From NCBI GenBank assembly GCA_030280995.1, contig JASXTE010000003.1:50262974-50326973 (forward strand): a stretch of 64,000 nt of DNA, in the 5' to 3' direction. Shown in pieces: positions 55,943 to 64,000 of this stretch. How positions within the stretch are numbered: the first letter of the stretch is position 1; every line of letters starts with the position of its first letter. The notes below the pieces were generated by a model. It was not told the DNA's origin, did no database searches, and was given only the letters and a program-made list of their open reading frames with translations. The translations under genes were made by a program, and so were the position numbers. The DNA is from Hemileia vastatrix (lineage: Eukaryota > Basidiomycota > Pucciniomycetes > Pucciniales > Zaghouaniaceae).

Positions 55943-56012
55943 TAATGTCTAATCCTGGCCAAAAAAAAGTTCCTGATCCCTAATTGCGGATCCCTGAACA
56001 TTGATACCCCCT
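55943..56012 (-). repeat. Right terminal inverted repeat of the Harbinger complex
   Basis: The reverse complement reads AGGGGGTATCAATGTTCAGG, then GATCCGCAATTAGGGATCAG and an AGACATT end, matching 18291-18361. Followed by AAT at 56013-56015. Confidence 0.85.
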
Positions 56013-56015
56013 AAT

Positions 56016-56994
56016 CAGCAAGACTAATTAAACAACTGTATAAAATCATAGAAATAGGACAACAACCATAGACAAAGATGTGGTAAATGGAGGGGAGAGA
56101 TATATGAAAAATTTTGCGAATAGTTGAGTTGGGGTTTTTGTGGTAAGTAATAACAATGCGACTGAGCCACCACTAGTTAGTTAAGTTTGAGGGAGAAGGG
56201 AAATAAGATAAAATCTAATAATAATGCGATGACATTGGTAGTGATGGCGACGTGGGTGAAGGAAATGTTTTGAGAAGCGATGGGGATGATGAAGAAGTGA
56301 AACTTGTCAAGTGAGAGAGGAACTCCAAAACACGGCTGGCGCACCAATATAGCGACACGCTGACACAGACCGTTTTGAATTTTTAAAAAAAAAACGCTCA
56401 ATCCGGGGCTGATATCAAACAAAACACCTCACGCCCCCACTCCATTCCGGGTGAGGGGAGGCAGACCGACATCTAAAACGTTACCCCCACACCCACTTAT
56501 ACTCTCATTCACACTCACACACTTGCACACACAACCACTTTGATTAATTGATTGACTGGTTGCCAGTCGTGTCTCATTATTCCTTCAATTATTCGCGATA
56601 TATATCAGGCAGGTTAATTAAATGTTCATTATTGACCCTCTGACCGTTTTACATTGATTCATGACCATGATCATCCCGGTTGAGTTCGGTTTTTAGTGTT
56701 AGTTCAGTTTAGTTTAGCGATGTTGTAAGATCAGTTTAGATTGATTTAATATGATCTGTACTTGGTTGATAGTAGATAATGGATGATGGATAATTGGAAA
56801 TTGATAATGATTGGATTCAATTGAACTGAACTGAAGTTAATGATCTCGAGTAACTAGTTGGGCTCCTGGTTTGATTAGTCAATTGTGTTGTAGTGGTTCA
56901 TCATACCATCTTTTCTTTGTTACATATCTTTCCTTGTCCTTTGTCCACTGTTCATTGTTCATAATGCTTTTTTCTCTCTCTTTTTTTTCTCTCT

Positions 56995-57035
<41 letters not shown>

Positions 57036-58060
57036 CTTCTTCGAGTTTTAGAATTGGTCGTTAGCTATTAGTCTGAAAACACCCAGCAGCCAAACTATTC
57101 TTCATTCTTCATCCCTCTCTCCCTGCCCCTTTGTATAGTATATTTTATTCTTACCAACCAATCTCTTATTTCCTCTCCACCCACTGTTCTGTTCTCGACA
57201 GCGGCCTTACAACAGGCAGATATACCCACCTTTATTTGTTTCACTCTTTTTGATTTCGCTCGTTCTCTTTTGATTTCTCTGGCTTGGTTTCTTCCTCCTT
57301 CTTGGTCTTTCTTTCTCCTCATCTTTCCCACCACTCAACCACACATCTACATATCTTCCCCTCAAGAAGGTTTATATGTATGTACTTGTACATAGGTTTA
57401 TAGGTTTTGATTAGATAAAGAGATCATTCCTCTGATCTGTAAAGACAAATCGCTAGATTGATTTACTCATTCCTTCATTGATGGATAGTCTGACTGCGTG
57501 ATTGGCTCTCACCCCTATTCTCTTTTCACTCGGATCTTGCGCAGCCCAACATATTCTTGCATCCACATTCACTCACAGACTCACTTTTTGGGTACTTTAC
57601 CCCACTCATCCATCTGATCACTTTCTCATCATTCTCCTTTGTCTATAATTCAAATCTCGCCGTGCTCTTCTCTTCATCCATTCTTTCCCTTTCTATCTAT
57701 AAATACTTTTCTATCTAGCTATCTATCTCCTTGCATATCTATCTATCTGTTTAGTTGTATCTATCTGTTTATTTCTGTCTATATATCTGCTTCGTATATT
57801 TTTCATCATACCATTTTCAAACTTATTCAAGTCATCACCCACATTCACCCTTCTGTTTCAGAAGATCCAGCATTTTTATTAAAAATTCAAATTTGCGGCA
57901 AAGCTGAATATTTATTGTTAAAAAAGCATATCTAGAACATTACGCCTTTTATCTGTATCGACATATATACTTATCCATTTCTATAATATATATTTATACA
58001 TCTATATATATTATTCTGTTGATCATCCATCGCATTAATACGTTATCACGCTCCAAGACG
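56016..58060. other. Upstream region of the host gene
   Basis: No gene recognised. Composition changes here: 56260-56560 is GC-richer, and 56870-57950 is CT-rich on the + strand, as in fungal promoters and 5' untranslated regions. It contains a T run of about 28 at 57008-57035 and a TATC/ATCT microsatellite at about 57710-57790. The short ORFs on both strands are not supported by any family. Confidence 0.55.
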
Positions 58061-59595
58061 ATGGCAGGCATGGACCACACCAGTGAAAAGAAGCCAGTAA
58101 TATGCGAAATCCTGATGCACAACCACATTCGACTGGCGCTGGGCCGGAGACTACTGAAGAAAGGACAGGAAAACTCAAGCGTTGGCCGAGCAGCACGAGA
58201 GCTACTAGGAAACATGATGCTGGTCATGGATCTGGTGGGGATTCTGCGCGGGGTCACGTGCCAGACTGGGTGGCTTGCGGAGGCTGAACCTCTAGTGGGA
58301 AACTCTGCCCAGCACTGGCGGCAGCATCTGGAAAATGTGTATGGTGTCAATCACCAGAGCACCGGTGGAAAGGCACCGGTGGTGATCAGCGAAGGGCTCC
58401 GGCGGGCGTTGGCGGGCACTCTTAAGGATCAGAGTGGGATAGTGGGCCAGGATGTCGGAGCGGCAGTCGAGGTGGGCGTAGAATGGCTGTGGACAGACAG
58501 AATGATGGCCGAATGGTGGAAGACTGCAGGCATTGGGTCTGCTCGGGGGCCTTCTGGCTCACGCCGGCTGTCGATGAAGCCGGAGATGAAGGGTTGGTGG
58601 ATATGTGTGGATGTGGTTTTTCTTATAAATTATTTATCAAATATAATTATATATCTTTTTCTTCTTTTTCTTTTTCTTTTTCTTTTTCTTTTTCTTTTTC
58701 TTTTTCTTTTTCTTCTTCTTCTTCTTTTTCTTGTTGCAGATTGTACCTACGCTAAAAACATCTTCGTCACCGCTCTTCCTTCTCGCCACTTTCCAACTCC
58801 TACGCTAAGCGACATCTTTGGTCTATCTAATTCTTATTCTCATCTTTCCAATGCCTCCTCAACTCTCACTTATCGCTGGCGCATCCATCTTGGCTCGCTC
58901 TCGACTTCCGAAGCTCGCGCCATTCGCACGATCGCGGCCTTAAATGTTTCATCTCAACATCTGAAGCAGCCTCTTTTGAAATCTTCCTCTACTCCGTCCA
59001 CCTTTACCTCTCTTCTCACTTATCAAATTCAGGTCACCAAGCAGGTATCTCAGGTCTTCGAGCCTGCTCTTCCCCCTATAGGGCGCTCAAGACCGTCAAC
59101 AGCAATTCCTGTCGTGCCACCCTGCCCTTTTCTCCTTTCCACTTCTTCATTAAGACCTTCAACTGCTAGCCCCATCCTGCAAGTCAATCAATCTTCTCCC
59201 TCATCTTTTCCTTCTCCTTTCCCTCCTCCTTGCTCTGATCAACCTCCTGTCGTCCCTGTTTCAAAGTTCCATCGTTTTTGGGCCGATCATTCTCCCTTCA
59301 CACAACGTTCCACCCTTCCTAACCGCCCTCGTACAGCTACGGTCACAATGACCACTCCTTCTCCCCCATCATCTAAGCCCCCTTCACGTTCTTTTTGTGA
59401 AAAGGTTCCTCCTCGACCGGCTACAACCCAATCGTTGATGAATCGTCCCATTCAATATTCACCGGGCCATGTTAATGTTCAGGGGAATGCAAATTCGAGC
59501 ACAAATTCTAATACTGATGATAATTTTATTGATCCATGGCTATCTACTCTCAAAAGAGCAAGAAAGCTTGAAAAGGTTGGCCTCTAGAGCTTTGG

Positions 59596-59634
<39 letters not shown>

Positions 59635-60502
59635 CTAAAACGCTCTTCATCCATCTATTCATTCATCTTTCCCACCCTTTTAATTTTGTTTGTTTCTCCT
59701 TTCGCTCTTTCAGCTTTTCGGTGAACTCCCCCCCCTTCATTTCCATTCCTCTCCAGCTCTGTATCAATCCTCTCTTCCATGTGTCTCTCCATTACCGTTG
59801 TTCGACAAACCTGGTAAAGAAGACATCCCCCTTCTCGTCCCTTCAACCCCATACGTTGACCATGATAATAATAGTAATAATAATCAAGACAAAGAGAAGA
59901 CATCCAACAATTCGCATGCTCATCCCCACACCACTTGTTCTTCCATTGCTCGCAAGTCTAGTTGTACATTTGCAAAGTGTGAAAAACTCATGCGCTCATC
60001 AAATAATGTAAATCTTAGACGTTCCAGTTGGGGGCCTTATTCTAAATTTTCTGCTCCCACTATCTATCGAATCAACCAGCAATCCCTCGATGACTTAGAT
60101 TCAAATTCTGTCCCACAGATCTGTTATACCACTAATCGGACATCAATTCATCTCCAACCAGAAGGACTTCGGTGCTTAAATTCTAAAACGCCTCATTCTA
60201 CAGCCTGTTTGATGGTAAGACGAGTTCATAAACTTCAACAAATTTTCGGTACTACTGGGGCTGAATTGATGGATCGGGTATTAAATGATGTTGTCAATGC
60301 CGTGATGCAAGATAAGGAGTTGAATGATGGTGAACGTGACGCGAGTAAGTTTTTTATATTTCTTGATTAGTTCAATTTCATTGATCCATTCAAAAAAATT
60401 TAAAACCTCTTCGTGTTCTAATGATTCATGATTATATTCACAGTCCTCAAAACTTGTTTTCAAATCAGAGAACAAGCTGCACGACAACTCACTTTAAGCT
60501 AA
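58061..60502 (+). CDS. Four-exon host gene of unknown function
   Basis: Predicted exons 58061-58604, 58740-59575, 59714-60344 and 60444-60502 join in frame to 689 residues. Intron 1 has a GTGTGG donor, a long (TTTTTC)n tract and TTGTTGCAG; intron 2 has GTTGGC...TTTCAG with an (AT)n run; intron 3 has a perfect GTAAGT and TTCACAG. Exon 1 is uncertain. Exon 2 is Ser/Pro/Thr-rich. The motif RxxKLxxxFG occurs twice: at the exon 2/3 junction (RARKLEK then LFGE) and as RRVHKLQQIFG before the C-terminal helix (LMDRVLNDVVNAV). The protein ends REQAARQLTLS. ATG 58061 is in good context. No family recognised; base use is unlike the transposons. Confidence 0.65.
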
Positions 60503-60764
60503 GGCTGTCCGGTTTATAGATCTCATATAGAAAGTTAAATGGTTTCTACACCATTTTGTCTAGATTCGTTCTTTCTTGTTATCAAAGATTGTTTTTTGTT
60601 TCCTTTTTATTTGCTTTAGTTAGATTTATCTGTTTTTTGATTCGCTCACTTGTTTACCATTATAATCTTGTATATGCCTTATACACGTTCGTTCAAGACA
60701 CCCGTGCATTATATATAACCATAAATCATTTTTGTTCTTCGGATCAAACATGTATTATCCTTGA

Positions 60765-60818
<54 letters not shown>

Positions 60819-62426
60819 GATTTCTTTGCAATTACGTGCGTGTAACATGTAGTTTTGTCTCTATGTAGCTCTCTTGTCCGAAGATAAAGGTGTGGGGTGG
60901 GTGTTTCTGAATAGCGACTTTTTCCGGGTACACATGTTTTTTTTTCCTTGTAGAGATTGATGAGGTTTTTGTTTCTGGGAATGTATATATATATATACCT
61001 TTTTCCTTCTTTTTATTGAATCAGTTCGAAAAACAGTTGTGCTTTATTTTTTTTATTTCAATTTTTTTAGTGGGAGGAAGAGGCACGGAGAGGAGGGATC
61101 TTGATGGTCCAAATGTGTTTGTTTGCATGTGTATAGTATTAAGTAAAATGATCTTACACCACAAAGTATTTTTTGGGGAGGGCGATGGAAGAGACTTGCT
61201 AGCAAGTGCGTCTAACTATAACTCTCCTAGAACTATGATACAAGTCAGAAGGAACTTCCATGGAGCTGTTTATTATAATGTTCTTACCCAAAAAAGAAAA
61301 AAAAAAACTTGAATAAATTTTATTGATTGTTTACCAAGGTTTAGTTGAGTTGAGTTGTTGTGAAATCAGGTTAAGTTGAATCGTTAATGTTAATGTTTGT
61401 TTGTTTTTTGTTTTGTTTTGTTTTGTTTTTTATTTTTTATTTTTGTTAGGATGATAACTTGTAGTTGTGTTCAATCTTTGATAAAATGAAATATTAAAAT
61501 CGGAGAACTTGTTAATAAGTCAAAAATATAAAAAAAATGTGATTGTTATAAAACCCTGGATATACGGTGACATATATATTTTATTATTATTTTATAATTG
61601 TTATTTTTATATCTTACAATCTCACCCAACGAGGGGCATGAAAGACAAGGAGGCTAAATTTATGTCCAGACTTTCAAGGGTAACAACTAGTATGGGAGTA
61701 GGGTAATGTAATATAAAACTGTTTGTTAGGTATTATTGAGAGAGTGGAATATTATAGGAAAATCTACCAGAAGAAGCAAGGAATTTGGCAACTAGGTGGG
61801 CAATTGGGGAGGGAGAAAGGAGGTTAAAGGTTGTAAATGGAATTTTATGTTTTGTTTTTTGTTTTTTTTTTTCGCGTAACTTGAATAAGAGAGCTGCCGT
61901 TGGCTAAATAAGTGAGGGACAAAAGAGGATGACATGTTCGGGAGTGTCTTTTGGAGGTGATGAGCATAGGGGGGAAATGAGGAGAGTCGGAAGCTTTGAA
62001 TTTGTATAGGTCGTGTTTTAAAGGTGAACGGCCTGTGAACCCGCATTAAATAAAAGCAGTGGCTTGCGCTCTAGGGAGGCAAGTCAGAGTTTGATACATG
62101 GCCAGCTGGGTCAAATTTCACTCTCAACTTTTTTAAGGAGTAAAGATTTAGCATGTGGTTTTAGTGTTGTTTTCAAGGATGAGACAGATTGGGGAGGGGA
62201 TTAGAGATGGAGAAATGACTTGACTGATTTGGCTATGGGATATGAGTCCCGTTAGCCAGGGAGTCTGCTATCTCATTTCATAAGATGCCCATATGTCCAG
62301 GGCACCAAGTAAGATATCCCTGATGGGGATATCCAGCGCGATTTGAGGATATTTCTGTTATGTGCTTAGGCACCCTATGTACATAGTCATTTGTGATATA
62401 GACTTTAGTAGCGGTCTCCCCTGTTC
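60503..62426. other. Spacer after the host gene
   Basis: No gene recognised. It contains a T run of about 45 at 60768-60813, a TATATATA patch near 60985, and TTTTG repeats near 61400. Around 62055-62110 a stretch has weak resemblance to tRNA promoter boxes (TGGCTTGCGC...GTTTGATACA), and 62310-62335 forms a short hairpin (GATATCC...GGATATC). From about 62050 on it may be the 5' LTR or leader of the copia element, but LTR borders cannot be set without the second copy. Confidence 0.5.
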
Positions 62427-62429
62427 TCT

Positions 62430-62526
62430 GGTTCTTTCCGGAGTTCTACAGGCTGACACCGTGCTACAGGTAAGCAATGAAATTGGTTCTTTCCGGAGTT
62501 CCACAGGCTGACACCATGCTACAGGT
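62430..62526 (+). repeat. Two-copy 55-bp tandem repeat
   Basis: GGTTCTTTCCGGAGTTC, then ACAGGCTGACACC and TGCTACAGGT, occurs at 62430 and again at 62485. It lies about 100 bp before the copia gag ORF, possibly in its LTR or leader. Confidence 0.85.
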
Positions 62527-62626
62527 TATGGGCTGTATTTGCGGGCATTGAAACGTTAGCCATAGATAACTCCACTTGCATTAGCAACACTAGGAACACT
62601 TGTAGCCAAAAAAAAAACCCCAGTGA

Positions 62627-64000
62627 ATGTCTGAAAAAGACTTACCTATTTCATCTCGCGCTGGTAAAAAAATTAACCACTCCATCTCTGACTGGGAATT
62701 AAAAAACCTTGGAATAAATCTTGACATTAATACCTCTGCTCAAAACAAATGTACAACACGCTCTTCTACCCCCTTACCACTTGCCACTAGCCCCTCTCCT
62801 CCTCCCCTACCACTTGCAAGCTCAGGCCAAGTCGCAAGCTTGGCTCTACCCCTTGCGAGTTCAGAATCTCGACTTGCGCTTCCCCCTTTGCATGCAACTT
62901 CCCCACTTACGCAACTTAATCCCAAAGTCGTGTGACCTGTTCCACAACTCACACAACCCACTCCCTCTCCTATAGAAGGCCTCACTCAAGCAATTGAGAG
63001 CCTATCTATTAACCCCACTCCTCCCCCTCATCCTGCTCCACATCCCACAACACATGTGAGTGATAACAGTAACACAACACTGGCTGGGAGATCAGTCACC
63101 CCCTTTAGACAGACTGATCCCCCCAGTAATTCCTGCCCCTTACCACCCCACATGTCGCCACCTCTACATCAGCCTCCTATTAGCATGATTGAAAGACAAT
63201 GCACCTTACATAATGTCATTGAATTCACTAAATTGATTCCCAATCTTGATGCAAGTGGATGTAACTACTCTGATTGGCATAGTAATGTGCTATCCCTCAT
63301 TAAAGATTTTGTTGGTACAAGAGCCTATGCTCTAAGTGACAGTAATGGACCTGATCAGTTTGAGGATAGAGTCACCCACTTGATTCTTGTACACTCCATC
63401 TCCCCAAGTTTGCAACATGAAATCTCAACTGATTGGAATGCACGCCAAACTTATCTCCATATCAGCAAAAAATTTACCAGATCCAATCACACCTCTGCAA
63501 TGACTGCAATTTGCAACTTCCTCAATCTAAAACAAACTCCATTCACATTGCACAGTGAGTATTTGACTGCATTCCACAAATATTTTGAAGCAATCAAATG
63601 GCAGGGAATTGTTTTTGATCAGAAAGTCTTTAAAGCTCTCATGTCTCATGCATTACTACCATCAACCCTGAAAGACCTTTATGTTGATTTATGTGTTGCT
63701 CTGGACAACCGCCCTGACTCAAAGTCAGTCACTTATGAAGATTTCTGCCAACTTATGCCAAGTCTAGTCCAATATAGGGTTGATTGAGAAAGCATTTCAT
63801 CTCCACCTACTGCATCCTTATCCGTTGAACCTTCTCTTCATGCCGCAACTAAACCTCAGAGACAAACAGATTCTTACAGGCCTCCTGGTGCACGTCAAAA
63901 TTGTCATGAATGCCATTCCACTGCTCATGTAGTGGCTCATTGTCCTTACAACCCTCATTCTGCAAATTTCTCACCAAAACTATACATTATGCATGAATAT
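62627..64000 (+). pseudogene. Ty1/copia gag, broken, runs off the window
   Basis: ATG 62627 opens a frame that has TGA stops at 62933-62935 and 63785-63787 but is otherwise continuous. The N-terminus is a Pro/Ser/Leu-rich low-complexity region (PLATSPSPPPLPLAS). The capsid-like part starts about 63190 with FTKLIPNLDASGCNYSDWH, LTAFHKYFEAIKW and later segments typical of copia Gag (UBN2/Retrotran_gag type). A zinc knuckle CHECHSTAHVVAHC (C-x2-C-x4-H-x4-C) is at about 63901-63942. Protease, integrase and RT should lie to the right. The element's LTRs are not established. Confidence 0.82.

Larger units (their letters stand above)
18291..56012. mobile_element. Nested PIF/Harbinger-type transposon complex, 37.7 kb
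   Basis: The left end AGGGGGTATCAATGTTCAGG at 18291 is matched by its reverse complement ending at 56012; similarity runs about 70 bp to the shared AGACATT. A 3-bp AAT duplication flanks both (18288-18290 and 56013-56015), as expected for PIF/Harbinger. Inside are a DDE_Tnp_4-like transposase, Myb/SANT-like accessory gene copies, and many later insertions. Alternatively the outer pair is a short Harbinger MITE into which larger transposons inserted, because a second transposon end (at 55942) abuts the right inverted repeat. The ends are well supported; single-transposon ownership of the contents is inference. Confidence 0.65.

Noticed and set aside
57994..58350. Minus-strand ORF of 118 codons
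   Set aside because: Antisense to exon 1 of the host gene; no start context or family, and the plus-strand reading links to three plausible splice sites.
61016..61312. 98-codon ORF after the host gene
   Set aside because: Needs a non-ATG start, has no family resemblance, and lies in low-complexity spacer.
62055..62110. Possible tRNA-derived SINE with A- and B-box-like words
   Set aside because: Match to the boxes is loose, no 3' tail or flanking duplication is visible, and no second copy is in the window.

Overview
The window looks like AT-rich, repeat-packed nuclear DNA of a basidiomycete fungus, quite possibly a rust (Pucciniales). The reasons are short introns with GTAAGT/GTATGT donors, Ty3/gypsy pol types typical of Basidiomycota, PIF/Harbinger DNA transposons, and a Tet-like 2OG-Fe(II) oxygenase relic of the kind expanded in basidiomycete genomes. 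The species is inference. Nearly everything before about 56 kb is mobile or tandem DNA; one plausible host gene lies at 58.1-60.5 kb.

Layout. 1-15.1 kb is a satellite array of eight roughly 610-bp units, each carrying a 46-bp palindrome. It is split by a Ty3/gypsy chromovirus (G1, 1987-12329, LTRs of 1136/1134 bp, TSD GCTGA), which itself holds a solo LTR (5345-6521, TSD CAATG). 15.1-18.3 kb is AT-rich spacer with a 5'-truncated LTR of the same family as that solo LTR.

18291-56012 is bounded by a matching pair of about 70-bp terminal inverted repeats (AGGGGGTATCAATG...) and a 3-bp AAT repeat, so it reads as one heavily nested PIF/Harbinger-type complex. From the left it holds a broken DDE transposase, a decayed LTR, a 0.75-kb C-rich/G-rich inverted repeat, a Tet-like oxygenase pseudogene, a 91-bp hairpin satellite, and then a tandem arrangement: [Myb/SANT-like accessory gene copy A + dead gypsy G2a + LTR], [copy B + dead gypsy G2b + LTR], [copy C]. 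G2a and G2b share the same stop codon and the same truncation by a Harbinger end, so they multiplied as DNA after they had died, probably by unequal exchange. An 11-kb + strand gypsy element (G3, 33489-44560, two 1092-bp LTRs, TSD ACGT) is inserted next to the G2a LTR. G3 lacks gag, and between its integrase and 3' LTR it carries antisense genes, one with a clear GTAAGT...TAG intron.

56-64 kb differs in base composition. A four-exon gene of unknown function (58061-60502) is preceded by CT-rich upstream DNA and followed by spacer and the decayed gag of a Ty1/copia element that runs off the right edge.

Almost every transposon gene has stops or frameshifts, so the window records several rounds of nested insertion and decay. 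Within an intact Harbinger element, the transposase and the Myb/SANT-like partner would act together in excision and integration. Within the gypsy elements, gag, protease, reverse transcriptase, RNase H and integrase domains are recognisable in order.
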